This document shows, piece by piece, positions 26,061-35,222 of a stretch of DNA of 53,431 nucleotides. Within the stretch, counting starts at the first letter, position 1. Every line of letters starts with the position of its first letter. The notes under the pieces are model-generated. The model saw only the letters and a program-made list of their open reading frames with translations, did not search any database and was not told where the DNA came from. Made by a program: the position numbers and the translations under genes. The stretch is from Saprospiraceae bacterium. Lineage in GTDB: Bacteria; Bacteroidota; Bacteroidia; Chitinophagales; Saprospiraceae. The stretch covers positions 1 through 53,431 of the forward strand of contig JANQRV010000196.1 of the NCBI GenBank assembly GCA_028284395.1, read 5' to 3'.

Positions 26061-27299
26061 ATGAAACTGAAAACCCAATTTTGTTTTTTTGGGACACTAA
26101 CCATTTTGTGCGCTGGGTGCACCCAACCGGGGAGCGATAAGATGCGTTTATCCAGTTGGGTGTCCAGTCCCAGTGAAACTGCACTGTTTGAACAAACCCT
26201 ACAGGAGTTTGAGGACGAACATCCCGAAGTCGTCTATAAATTTGAGCCGATCCCGGGAAATTACAGCGAAAAGATTCAGTTGATGCTGGGGACCAATACC
26301 GCCCCGGACCTTTTCTTCCTCAAGGGAATTGTTGCGCCTTCTTACATGAGCTTTAAGGTGTTAAAGCCCCTGGATGATCTGATTGCCGAGACGCCGGATT
26401 TTGATAAGGATGATTTTTATCCATTTACGCTGGAAGCCTTCCAAAGGGACGGCATCCAATACGGGTTGCCCAAAGACTTCAATCCATACGTCCTTTTTTA
26501 CAACAAGAAATTATTCGCGGCAGCTGGTCTTGATACAGTCCCGTCCAACTGGCAAGAACTTGCCGAGATGTCTCGGCAGCTGACCAAGGATCTAGATGGA
26601 GATGGAAGGGTAGACGAATTTGGTTTTGCGGTCGAACCCAGTCTTGAAATGCTGATGCCCTTTGTTTATCAGAACGATGGTGCCTTTCAAAAAGAAGATG
26701 GCTCTCTCGGAATTACCGATCCCGCATTTGTAGAGGCACTGGAATTCTACTATGGCCTGTACAAGGAAGGCGTTGCTACTATCCCAATCGATCATGGAGT
26801 ACCCTGGAATGGAGATGTATTCGGGAAAGAAAAGGCTGCCATGGTGATCTCCGGAGGCTGGTTGATTCCTTTTCTGGCTGACAATTTTCCGGATGTCGAG
26901 TACGGTGTAAGCGTATTACCGGTAGGAAAAAAGGCCGCAACGGTGGCATTTACTACTGCTTACACCATTCCGGAGTCGACAAGGTTCGAAGAAGAAGCAT
27001 GGACGATGATGAACTATTTGGTGGGCAAGAAAGGGATGGCTACGTGGACTAGTAAAGGACTGGCACTTCCTTCCCGTAGGAGCGTGGCGCTGATGAACGG
27101 TTTTTTGGAGCATCCAGTTTATAAGATATTTATGGAAAGTGCAGAAATTGCCCGACCGATTCAGGTAGAATACAGTGAACGAGGTTTCGAAGAGGTGGTC
27201 GTAGCGATGCAAGCTATTTTTTTTCAGGATAAGCCTCCGGCCCAGGCCATGGCCGATATTAAGAAGAGAATCGAAAAATATCGTTTAGTGCGAAACTAA
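26061..27299 (+). CDS. Sugar-binding lipoprotein of a CUT1 ABC importer
   Basis: 412 residues. The signal ends in the lipobox region ILCAGC (Cys20). The mature protein resembles MalE/UgpB-type binding proteins (SBP_bac_1): FEDEHPEVVYKFEPIPGNYSEKI, APDLFFLKG, YGLPKDFNPYVLFYNKKLF, WQELAEMSRQLT and AMVISGGWLIPFL. A Ca-like acidic loop DLDGDGRVDEFG is visible, as in several sugar-binding proteins. It delivers a sugar to the two permeases encoded next. It is the first gene of an operon of five with very short gaps. An alpha-linked disaccharide is a likely ligand, given the GH65 phosphorylase at the end of the operon; the exact sugar is unknown. Confidence 0.9.
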   Translation: MKLKTQFCFFGTLTILCAGCTQPGSDKMRLSSWVSSPSETALFEQTLQEFEDEHPEVVYKFEPIPGNYSEKIQLMLGTNTAPDLFFLKGIVAPSYMSFKVLKPLDDLIAETPDFDKDDFYPFTLEAFQRDGIQYGLPKDFNPYVLFYNKKLFAAAGLDTVPSNWQELAEMSRQLTKDLDGDGRVDEFGFAVEPSLEMLMPFVYQNDGAFQKEDGSLGITDPAFVEALEFYYGLYKEGVATIPIDHGVPWNGDVFGKEKAAMVISGGWLIPFLADNFPDVEYGVSVLPVGKKAATVAFTTAYTIPESTRFEEEAWTMMNYLVGKKGMATWTSKGLALPSRRSVALMNGFLEHPVYKIFMESAEIARPIQVEYSERGFEEVVVAMQAIFFQDKPPAQAMADIKKRIEKYRLVRN

Positions 27300-27308
27300 A
27301 ATTACAGC

Positions 27309-28187
27309 ATGAAACTTACACCCTCCCAAAAGGAACAAGCTTTTACCGGCTTTCTATTCATTGCCTTTCCAATGGTGATTTTGGGAGTGTTTACCTTTTT
27401 CCCCATCCTATTCGCCTTCGTAATCAGCTTTTACGATTGGAATCTGTTGATTCCGGATAAACCTTTTGTCGGGATGGGAAACTACATTGAATTGTTTCAA
27501 GATGAGGTCTTTCTCATTGCCATTAAAAATACGGTCGTGTACACCATCGGTGTCGTTCCAATCCAGACTTTGCTGGCTTTGTTTCTGGCCTTCATCATGA
27601 ACCAGAATATCCGTGGCCGAGCGTTTTTCCGATTGGCCTTCTATTTGCCGGCTATTACTTCCTCGGTGGTTACTTCCATTATTTTCATTTGGATCTATTC
27701 CAAACCCGGCCTTTTGAATTACCTGCTTTCACTGATTGGGATTACCGGTACCGATTGGCTCACCAATACTAAGACGGCTTTATTTGCGATTATGGCCTTA
27801 AACATCTGGACCACTTCCGGGTATTTCATGATTTCATTTTTGGCGGGGTTGCAGGCCATACCACAATCCATTTACGAGGCAGCCCGCATCGATGGTGCCA
27901 ATCAGTGGCAGCAATTTTGGAACATTACCGTGCCCATGGTTCGCCCGGTAACCTATTTTGTTTTGGTGCTGGGGCTCATTGGCTGTTTTCAGGTATTTGA
28001 CCAGATCTATGTGATGTCGAGTGGGGGGCCGGTCAATTCAACAACTACGATGTCCTACTTTGTTTACAATAATTCATTCCGATTTTTCCGCTTAGGTTAT
28101 GGAGCTGCTTCGGCAATCGTGCTGGCCATTATCATCTTTGGTGCCACCTGGTTACAGAATAAGTACATACCGTCGGAAAGCTATTGA
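27309..28187 (+). CDS. CUT1 sugar ABC permease, MalF/UgpA type
   Basis: 292 residues, six membrane helices. The cytoplasmic coupling loop carries the EAA motif EAARIDGANQWQQFWNITVP (about 197-216), diagnostic for ABC import permeases. The start of the protein (KEQAFTGFLFIAFPMVILGVFTFFPI) and FYDWNLL are typical of the UgpA/MalF branch of single-subunit CUT1 permeases. It pairs with the MalG-type permease 36 bases downstream to make the membrane channel. The gap to the binding-protein gene is 9 bases. Confidence 0.93.
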   Translation: MKLTPSQKEQAFTGFLFIAFPMVILGVFTFFPILFAFVISFYDWNLLIPDKPFVGMGNYIELFQDEVFLIAIKNTVVYTIGVVPIQTLLALFLAFIMNQNIRGRAFFRLAFYLPAITSSVVTSIIFIWIYSKPGLLNYLLSLIGITGTDWLTNTKTALFAIMALNIWTTSGYFMISFLAGLQAIPQSIYEAARIDGANQWQQFWNITVPMVRPVTYFVLVLGLIGCFQVFDQIYVMSSGGPVNSTTTMSYFVYNNSFRFFRLGYGAASAIVLAIIIFGATWLQNKYIPSESY

Positions 28188-28223
28188 CAAACGGACAAAA
28201 TTGCAGTTTTATCATCAAAGTAT

Positions 28224-29048
28224 ATGAAAGAGCTCAAATTACAAAAGTTGTTTTTCTACTTATTCCTGTTGGGAATGACGATTGTTTATGTTGGGCCCTT
28301 TCTTTTTTCTTTGTCAATCTCGTTCAATGCCGAACAAGATGTTTTTAGCTGGCCCATCAAATTATTGCCGGAGAAATGGACCTTGAACAATTATCGCATG
28401 GTCTGGCAGGACCTACCTTTCTCGACCTGGCTGTTCAATAGTTTCATTATAACTTTGGTACAAACGATTACCAATGTGTTTTTTGCCTCCCTGGCTGGTT
28501 TCGCTTTTGCCCGGTTGGAATTTCCCGGTAAAAATCTCATTTTTTCTCTGTTATTGGCTAGCTTGATGGTGCCTGGGATCATTTTACTGGTACCCAAATT
28601 CATTATATTAAACGAATTTCATCTTATCAATACTTATTTCGGGCTCATGGCTCCAGGGTTGGTGACGGTTGTGAATATCTTCCTGATGAAGCAATTCTTT
28701 ATGACCATCCCGAAAGATCTGGAGGAGGCAGCCCTCATTGACGGATGTTCCTATTTCCGAATCTTTTGGCAAATCTTTCTTCCGGTTTCCAAACCGGCAT
28801 TGGCAGCGGTAGCGATCTACACTTTTCAGGGCTCCTGGAATGAGTTTCTGTGGCCGGTGATCGTCAGTGTTACCGATGAGATGTTTACCTTGCCTTTAGG
28901 TATGGCTTTTCTGAAAAATGAATTCTCGGTTCAATGGCCACTCATGATGGCCGGCACCATCCTGATCTCCATTCCCACTTTGATCATTTTCTTGGTTTTC
29001 CAACGGTACTTTGTTCAAGGAGTGGCATCAGCGGGTTTAAAGGAATAA
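28224..29048 (+). CDS. CUT1 sugar ABC permease, MalG/UgpE type
   Basis: 274 residues, six membrane helices. The EAA loop is EEAALIDGCSYFRIFWQIFLP, at about residues 171-191. Other typical blocks are FAFARLEFPGKNLIF, VPKFIILNEFHLINTYFGLM and SWNEFLWPVI. It forms the heterodimeric channel with the preceding permease. It is followed after 12 bases by the ATPase gene, so the full transporter is encoded in one operon. Confidence 0.93.
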   Translation: MKELKLQKLFFYLFLLGMTIVYVGPFLFSLSISFNAEQDVFSWPIKLLPEKWTLNNYRMVWQDLPFSTWLFNSFIITLVQTITNVFFASLAGFAFARLEFPGKNLIFSLLLASLMVPGIILLVPKFIILNEFHLINTYFGLMAPGLVTVVNIFLMKQFFMTIPKDLEEAALIDGCSYFRIFWQIFLPVSKPALAAVAIYTFQGSWNEFLWPVIVSVTDEMFTLPLGMAFLKNEFSVQWPLMMAGTILISIPTLIIFLVFQRYFVQGVASAGLKE

Positions 29049-29060
29049 ATATCAAACAAT

Positions 29061-30173
29061 ATGGCAAAGGTTGAATTAAATGGTATCCGGAAGGTCTATA
29101 AGGGGGACGTCGTTGCAATTGGCAATGCGAACGTAACGGTGGAAGACAAGGAATTTGTCGTTTTAGTAGGCCCTTCTGGCTGCGGAAAATCAACACTGCT
29201 TCGAATGATCGCCGGTTTGGAGGAAATTACTGGTGGTGACTTGTTGATCGATGGAGCGCGCGTGAATGACATTTCACCTAAGGATCGCAACATTGCCATG
29301 GTCTTTCAAAACTATGCCCTGTATCCCCACATGACCGTCTTTGACAACATGGCCTTTGGTCTCAAATTGCGCAAGTTTCCCAAAAAAGAGATCAAACGGC
29401 GGGTCGAAGAGACTTCCGAAATTCTTGGATTGCATGAATTTTTGCATCGCCGTCCGAAGGAAATGTCCGGAGGGCAACGGCAACGGGTTGCCATCGGTCG
29501 TGCCATCGTTCGCCAACCTAAGGTGTTTCTATTTGATGAGCCCCTTTCTAACCTGGATGCAAAACTGCGGGTGCAGATGAGGATGGAGATCAAACGACTA
29601 CACAAAAGTCTCCAAGCGACGATGATCTACGTAACGCATGATCAAATTGAGGCAATGACCTTAGGAGATAAGATCGTCGTATTAAAAGACGGGGCCGTTC
29701 AACAAATTGATTCGCCCATGAATCTATACAATAATCCGGCCAATCGTTTTGTAGCGGGTTTCATTGGCAGTCCGGCGATGAACTTCATAAATGGAAGGAT
29801 TGCCGAAGGGCAAGAGCTGCAGTTCGTAGCGGAAGGCATCCAATTTGGCATTCCCGGCGAACTGGGTCTTAGAGAAAAGTTGAGACCTTTTGCCGGGAAA
29901 GAGGTCATCTTTGGGTTTCGACCAGAATACATGTATGATAAGAAGCAGGAGCGGGAGAAACAACTAAGTGTAGACTTGAATATTGTCATCGATACAATAG
30001 AAATGATTGGAAGTGAGTCTTTTAACTATTTTTACTTCCAAGGCAATCCCGAACGCAGTTTCTGCTTTCGAGGAAGCTCTGAGCACCGGTATGAATCTGG
30101 TCAGGAAGTCAAAGTGGGGGTAGATGTAAAGCGTCTGTTGTTTTTTGATCGGGCAACGGAGCATCGAATTTGA
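29061..30173 (+). CDS. CUT1 sugar ABC importer ATPase, MalK/UgpC type
   Basis: 370 residues. Walker [10 protein letters not shown] (37-45), Q-loop [16 protein letters not shown] signature [14 protein letters not shown], Walker [16 protein letters not shown] and the switch region [15 protein letters not shown] are all intact. The C-terminal third (about 240-370) is the TOBE/regulatory domain, as in MalK, with [13 protein letters not shown] and FGFRPEYM. It energises sugar uptake on the cytoplasmic face. Its TGA overlaps the ATG of the GH65 gene by one base (TGATG). A dedicated ATPase beside both permeases means the system can work alone. Confidence 0.93.
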   Translation: MAKVELNGIRKVYKGDVVAIGNANVTVEDKEFVVLVGPSGCGKSTLLRMIAGLEEITGGDLLIDGARVNDISPKDRNIAMVFQNYALYPHMTVFDNMAFGLKLRKFPKKEIKRRVEETSEILGLHEFLHRRPKEMSGGQRQRVAIGRAIVRQPKVFLFDEPLSNLDAKLRVQMRMEIKRLHKSLQATMIYVTHDQIEAMTLGDKIVVLKDGAVQQIDSPMNLYNNPANRFVAGFIGSPAMNFINGRIAEGQELQFVAEGIQFGIPGELGLREKLRPFAGKEVIFGFRPEYMYDKKQEREKQLSVDLNIVIDTIEMIGSESFNYFYFQGNPERSFCFRGSSEHRYESGQEVKVGVDVKRLLFFDRATEHRI

Positions 30174-32557
30174 TGGCCATCGATAGTCCAAACCAACCAT
30201 TCATCAACACAAAAAATTTTAAGAAACAAGTGATCAGCTACAATCAAGGCACTGAAACCGACAAAAATTGGATCGTTACCGAAACCGCGTTTCATCCAGA
30301 ATATCAAGGGAAATGCGAAGCCATTTTTTGTCAAGGCAATGGTTACATGGGGATTCGGTGCAGTACCGAGGAGGCCTATGTAGGACAAGTCAGAAATACC
30401 TTTATCGCGGGGTCGTTCAATAAATTTGATGCGTATGAGGTGACTGAGTTGCCCAATGCCGCCGATCATATGGGTATGAAGATCTTGATTGACGGTAGGC
30501 GGCTGGATCTTTCAACGGGTAAGGTTGATAACTATTTTAGGCGATTGAATCTACGCATGGGAGAGGTCATTCGGCAATTTACCTGGACGAATATCAATGG
30601 GAAACAGTTTGAATGCCGTTTCCGCCGCTTCGTTTCATTGAAAAGGCTGCATACTTTTGGTACGAGCGTATCCATCAAATGCCTGGACAGCCCTGCTAAG
30701 ATCGAAATTATCAGCGGGATCGATGGTCAACAGACCAATACCGGAGCACAACACTTTCACGAAGGAAATAAACGGATTTATGACCGGACCCATCTTCAAT
30801 TGCTGGCGACTACTACCGAATCGAAAATTACCTTTGTTCACAATGCTTCCCATAAAGTAGTAATCGATGGCGGGCAGGAGTCCATCTCAAGTCGATTTGC
30901 TATGGATCGACGGAGCCTCTTTATGGTCTATCAAGTTACACCAGAAGCTGGACAGACGCTACAGCTGGAAAAGATCTCCAATATATATACCACGAGAGAT
31001 AAGGAAATGGCCAACAAGTCAGTTGAACAGATTCAGGAATATTCGCTGACGCAATTGAAGGAATCCCTGGCAATGGGATACGACAAACTTCAAGAGGAAA
31101 GTGCACTACACTGGGCTACAAAGTGGCAACAGACCGATATTCGGGTAAATAGTTCCAATGACTTGGACCAATTGGCGGTGGGCTTTGCATTGTACCACTT
31201 AACTGTTATGACGCCAACGCATGACAGCAGAATGGGGATACCGGCCAAAGGCTTGTCCGGCGAGGGGTATAAAGGCCATTCCTTCTGGGATACGGAACTG
31301 TTTTTGCTGCCATTTTTTACCTTTAGCCGCCCGGAGACTGCCCGAAATCTATTGGAGTATCGGTACCATACGCTGCCCGGGGCCAGAAAGAAAGCTGCCG
31401 AAAATGGATATAAGGGAGCGATGTATCCTTGGGAATCGGCTTGGATGGACGATGGAGAAGTGACGCCGGTCTGGGGGGCAGCTGACATCGTAACCGGGAA
31501 ATCCACCAAGATTTGGTCCGGCTTTATTGAGCAACACATCACCTCTGATGTTGCTTTTGCCGTCTGGCAATACAGCCAGGTAACGGGCGACGAGGATTTT
31601 ATGGAAAAATACGGTTACGAGATTTTGTTGGATACCGGGATTTTCTGGGCTTCGCGCTTGGAATGGGATGAAAACCGTCAATTGTATACGATTAACGATG
31701 TAGTAGGTCCGGATGAATACAAAGAGCATGTCGACAATGATGCCTTTACCAATTATACCGCCAAATGGTGCATCCAGAATGCCATCGATTATTACTACTT
31801 TCTGAGGGATGAGCGACCGGACGTATTTGTCAGACTAAACACAAAACTCTCTCTCGACAAGGCGGTAAAAGAGATGGAAGCCAGGGTCGACCAAGTGCTT
31901 TTGCATCCTCCCAATGAGGATTTGATCATTCCGCAAAACGATACTTTCTTACAATTGCAGGAAATTGATCTGACGAAGTATAAACAGCAAGAACATGTCG
32001 GTAGCATTTTCCTGGATTACAACTTAGAACAAATTAATCAGATTCAGGTGTGCAAACAAGCGGACGTCGTTATTCTTTTATACTTGCTTGAACACCTCTT
32101 TCCTAAGGAAGTCAAAGCGGCAAATTTTAAATACTACGAAGCGCGAACCTTGCATGATTCCTCCCTTAGCCTCTCGTCCCACGCAATTTTGGCCGCAGAT
32201 CTCGGCGATCTTGAATTGAGCTACGAGCTATTCCGCAAAGCGGCTGCCATTGATTTGGGACCGAATATGAAATCCTCCGATCACGGAATACATGCGGCTT
32301 CGATCGGTGGTATTTGGCAGATGATCGTCTGCGGTTTCGGTGGGGTGCGCATGGTTGGCGGTCGTTTGCGAATTGAGCCGACTCTTCCGACTGCCATTCA
32401 ACAACTATCCTTTCCCATTATATGGCAGGGGAACCGACTGCAATTAACGATCGGGAAAAATGGTTACTCCATTGAAAATCAAGGTATGGAACCCGTTTTA
32501 TTTGAATTCAAAGAACAGGAGCGGCAGGTTTTGCCGGGAGCAACGCTAACACTTTGA
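30173..32557 (+). CDS. GH65 family disaccharide phosphorylase
   Basis: 794 residues from the ATG at 30173; a TTG one codon earlier is also possible. The N-terminal beta-sandwich domain (about 1-270) includes ETAFHPEYQGKCEAIFCQGNGYMGIR. The (alpha/alpha)6 barrel (about 330-700) has GHSFWDTELFLLPFFTF, the general acid motif GPDEYKEHVDNDAFTN with Glu near residue 515, and the phosphate-site region SSDHGIHAASIGGIWQ. Family members phosphorolyse maltose, trehalose, kojibiose or nigerose to beta-glucose 1-phosphate and a sugar. The linkage cannot be told from sequence alone. It is translationally coupled to the importer ATPase, and with no signal peptide it acts on the imported disaccharide in the cytoplasm. 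No beta-phosphoglucomutase gene is nearby. Confidence 0.92.
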   Translation: MAIDSPNQPFINTKNFKKQVISYNQGTETDKNWIVTETAFHPEYQGKCEAIFCQGNGYMGIRCSTEEAYVGQVRNTFIAGSFNKFDAYEVTELPNAADHMGMKILIDGRRLDLSTGKVDNYFRRLNLRMGEVIRQFTWTNINGKQFECRFRRFVSLKRLHTFGTSVSIKCLDSPAKIEIISGIDGQQTNTGAQHFHEGNKRIYDRTHLQLLATTTESKITFVHNASHKVVIDGGQESISSRFAMDRRSLFMVYQVTPEAGQTLQLEKISNIYTTRDKEMANKSVEQIQEYSLTQLKESLAMGYDKLQEESALHWATKWQQTDIRVNSSNDLDQLAVGFALYHLTVMTPTHDSRMGIPAKGLSGEGYKGHSFWDTELFLLPFFTFSRPETARNLLEYRYHTLPGARKKAAENGYKGAMYPWESAWMDDGEVTPVWGAADIVTGKSTKIWSGFIEQHITSDVAFAVWQYSQVTGDEDFMEKYGYEILLDTGIFWASRLEWDENRQLYTINDVVGPDEYKEHVDNDAFTNYTAKWCIQNAIDYYYFLRDERPDVFVRLNTKLSLDKAVKEMEARVDQVLLHPPNEDLIIPQNDTFLQLQEIDLTKYKQQEHVGSIFLDYNLEQINQIQVCKQADVVILLYLLEHLFPKEVKAANFKYYEARTLHDSSLSLSSHAILAADLGDLELSYELFRKAAAIDLGPNMKSSDHGIHAASIGGIWQMIVCGFGGVRMVGGRLRIEPTLPTAIQQLSFPIIWQGNRLQLTIGKNGYSIENQGMEPVLFEFKEQERQVLPGATLTL

Positions 32558-32682
32558 AACTAGGCTCGGGAGGGTATGACGATTCAGCTTAGCAATACGA
32601 CGATCCACCGGATTTAACTGTCTTCATGAGCCACGATGTCTGATTTTTGAAGAGAATTATTCATTCAAAAGAAATCTGCATC

Positions 32683-35070
32683 ATGAAGAAGTTATCCATT
32701 TTGTTATCTTTTCTTTTTATTGGACTGGCATCATTAGACGCGCAAGTGACCCAAACTGTTAAAGGAACAATCGTCGACCGCCAATCGGAAATTCCTTTGA
32801 TTGGCGCCACCGTTCAGTGGGTCAATCCAGATGAAAATAGGGGAGCGGTTACCGATGTCGACGGCTATTTTCGTATTGAAGGCATTCCAGTAGGCCGTCA
32901 CGAATTTCGGGTAGATTACCTTGGCTACGAAACGTTTTTTGTGCCTAATGTAGTGGTAACCTCCGGTAAGGAAGTCATCCTCACCCTGTCCTTACAAGAA
33001 AGCATCAATGAACTGAGCGAGGTTGTAGTGCGGGCCAATACCATGAAGGACCAGGCGCAAAATGAAATGGCGACCATTAGCGCGCGGCAATTTGGCATGG
33101 AGGAAGTGACCCGTTATGCCGGTGGACGCAGCGATGTAGCTCGACTGGCAGCAAATTTTGCGGGCGTCGCTTCTCCCGATGATTCTCGCAATGATATTGT
33201 CATTCGCGGAAATTCACCAACTGGCGTGCTATGGCGCATTGAAGGCATTCCCGTTCCCAGTCCCAATCATTTCAATACCTTCGGAACAACCGGTGGGCCG
33301 GTCAGTGCTTTGAACCCCAACTTATTGAGAAACTCCGATTTCCTTACGGGGGCTTTTCCGGCGGAATACGGTAATGCCAATGCCGGGGTATTCGATATTG
33401 GCTTTCGGAACGGCAACCGGGATGAAACCGAATTCACTTTACAAGTAGGCGCCTTCAGCGGTCTAGAAGCCATGGCAGAAGGCCCTGTCGGCAAAAAGGG
33501 GGGATCTTACCTGGTAGCAGGTCGTTACTCATTTGTCGGTTTGATCGGCGCGGGTAGCACGTCGGCCGTACCTAATTACCAGGATGTATCGTTTAAAGTT
33601 GATCTTGGAAAAACGAGCATCGGGAGGTTTACTTTGTTTGGGATTGGCGGAAACTCCGACATCGATTTCCTCGGTAGCGAGATCGATTCGACGGACTTGT
33701 TCGCTGCCGAAGACGAAGACCTCTTTGTCGAAGGTACTTTTGGAGTAATTGGTTTGAAACACAACCTCATCATTGGCGACAAAAGCTATTGGCGAACCGT
33801 GATCGGCGGTTCAACCAGAACCAATGGCATTGAATTAGATCGTTACTTCGATCTCGGGACTGATCACGAACGAAAGCTGAGAATTTCCGACATCGATAAT
33901 ACGGAGAATCGCTTCTCCATTTCATCCTATTTCAATACCAAGATCAGTCCGAAATTCACTCTGAGAACCGGTGTTCTTTACGAACAAACCAGCATGGATG
34001 CCTTTTTCCGCGACCGTGCTGATGCCCCCGATCTGGATGACGACGGGGAGCCGGATTGGTTTACTGTTTATGATTTCGATGGAAGTTTTGGGATTGTACA
34101 GCCGTTCGTACAAAGCCAATTGAGGTTATCCGAAGCCTGGAGTCTGAACCTCGGCCTCCACGGACAGTATGCAACCATCAACGAACAGTTTGTTGCCGAA
34201 CCGCGAGCTTCCCTTTCCTGGCAGGCAAATCCCAATTATAAATTCACATTGGGTTACGGTATGCACAGTCAGACGGCTCCATTACCGCTTCTATTTTTGA
34301 ATGAAGACATTGACGAGAAATTGGTCCGTACCAATGAAGATCTCGATTTTGTGAGAAGTCAGCACTACGTGCTGGGGTACGATCACAAACTGGGCAAAGA
34401 CCTAAGATTAAAAGTAGAAGCCTATTACCAGGACCTCGATCGGGTGCCAGTCGATAACTTTGCTTCAAGTTACTCGACCTTGACCGAAGGAGCCGACTTT
34501 GGATTTTCTGACGACAAAACCTCCTTAGTTAACGAAGGAACGGGTTTTAACCGCGGAATCGAACTGACCCTGGAGAAATTCTACAGCAAGGGTTATCACG
34601 CCTTGGTAACGACTTCCATCTTTGAGAGCAAGTACACCGGAAGCGACGGCATCGAGCGCAACTCACCTTTCAACAATGGATACGTGGTAAATATCTTGGG
34701 CGGAAGAGAATGGAGCGTCGGAAAAGCCAAAAGAAACGCCTTCGTCTTAAGTACGAAGTTGACTGCATCCGGCGGCCGTTACTACACGCCGGTTAACCTG
34801 GAAGCTTCCAGAGACGCCGGTTTTGAAATCCTCTTTGATGAACTGGCATTTACCGAGCAGTACGATGGCTATTTGCGCTGGGATGTCCGGATGGGTTTTA
34901 AACTGAATTCTGCTCAGAGAAAAGTGTCTCATCAGATTTTCTTCGACATCCAAAATGTAACCAACCGGGCCAACGTTTTTGCCCGCCGCTACAATCGTCT
35001 GACCGGCAATGTAGATCAGGTAGATCAAATCGGCTTCTTCCCCGACTTTCTCTTCCGCTTTCAGTTCTAA
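32683..35070 (+). CDS. TonB-dependent outer-membrane receptor with carboxypeptidase-D-like domain
   Basis: 795 residues from the ATG at 32683, which begins the signal peptide MKKLSILLSFLFIGLASLDA; the open frame extends 12 codons further to a TTG. A CarboxypepD_reg-like domain (about 22-105) shows GTIVDRQSEIPLIGATVQW and TDVDGYFRIEGIPVGRHEFRV. The plug follows (about 115-230), with DIVIRGNSPTGVLWRIEGIPVP, and then a long beta-barrel ending in FLFRFQF, with C-terminal Phe as in outer-membrane proteins. It imports an unknown ligand with TonB energy. There is no SusD gene beside it, and it is shorter than SusC, so a siderophore-, peptide- or other-type substrate is as likely as a glycan. It sits 126 bases after the GH65 gene. 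Confidence 0.9.
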   Translation: MKKLSILLSFLFIGLASLDAQVTQTVKGTIVDRQSEIPLIGATVQWVNPDENRGAVTDVDGYFRIEGIPVGRHEFRVDYLGYETFFVPNVVVTSGKEVILTLSLQESINELSEVVVRANTMKDQAQNEMATISARQFGMEEVTRYAGGRSDVARLAANFAGVASPDDSRNDIVIRGNSPTGVLWRIEGIPVPSPNHFNTFGTTGGPVSALNPNLLRNSDFLTGAFPAEYGNANAGVFDIGFRNGNRDETEFTLQVGAFSGLEAMAEGPVGKKGGSYLVAGRYSFVGLIGAGSTSAVPNYQDVSFKVDLGKTSIGRFTLFGIGGNSDIDFLGSEIDSTDLFAAEDEDLFVEGTFGVIGLKHNLIIGDKSYWRTVIGGSTRTNGIELDRYFDLGTDHERKLRISDIDNTENRFSISSYFNTKISPKFTLRTGVLYEQTSMDAFFRDRADAPDLDDDGEPDWFTVYDFDGSFGIVQPFVQSQLRLSEAWSLNLGLHGQYATINEQFVAEPRASLSWQANPNYKFTLGYGMHSQTAPLPLLFLNEDIDEKLVRTNEDLDFVRSQHYVLGYDHKLGKDLRLKVEAYYQDLDRVPVDNFASSYSTLTEGADFGFSDDKTSLVNEGTGFNRGIELTLEKFYSKGYHALVTTSIFESKYTGSDGIERNSPFNNGYVVNILGGREWSVGKAKRNAFVLSTKLTASGGRYYTPVNLEASRDAGFEILFDELAFTEQYDGYLRWDVRMGFKLNSAQRKVSHQIFFDIQNVTNRANVFARRYNRLTGNVDQVDQIGFFPDFLFRFQF

Positions 35071-35083
35071 ACTCGGAGCACAA

Positions 35084-35174
35084 TAGCGGCACCAGCACCC
35101 AGCAGCGACTACAGCAGCCACAGCAACCACAGTAACCAAAGCAGCAACAGCAACCATAGTAACCACAGCACACA
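35084..35174 (+). repeat. Array of degenerate 9-bp repeats (YAGNARCCA)
   Basis: About ten 9-base units with consensus YAGNARCCA: TAGCGGCAC, CAGCACCCA, one extra G at 35102, then in exact register from 35103 CAGCGACTA, CAGCAGCCA, CAGCAACCA, CAGTAACCA, AAGCAGCAA, CAGCAACCA, TAGTAACCA and CAGCACACA. The array begins 14 bases after the TonB receptor stop and ends just before a possible promoter for the next gene. The same unit family recurs at 50272-50402. Reading frames across it on the minus strand give low-complexity Cys/Gly runs and are not credible genes. Confidence 0.85.
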
Positions 35175-35175
35175 C

Positions 35176-35206
35176 TTGAATTTCCAGAAAGTTATTCCTA
35201 GATTCC
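35176..35206 (+). promoter_or_regulatory. Weak candidate promoter for the second LytS kinase
   Basis: TTG (35176-35178), 20 bases, TAGATTCC (35199-35206), which fits only 6 of 8 positions of TAnnTTTG. Spacing is right, and it lies directly downstream of the 9-bp repeat array. The leader would be about 12-15 bases. Confidence 0.25.
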
Positions 35207-35222
35207 GGTATCAAACGATTAC

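Noticed and set aside
32642..32649. Promoter-like GATTTTTG before the TonB receptor
   Set aside because: No TTG at the right distance upstream, so the match is likely by chance.
34747..35214. Minus-strand frames running through the 9-bp repeats
   Set aside because: The translations are low-complexity Cys/Gly/Ala runs caused by the repeat period (a multiple of three) and are antisense to the receptor gene.
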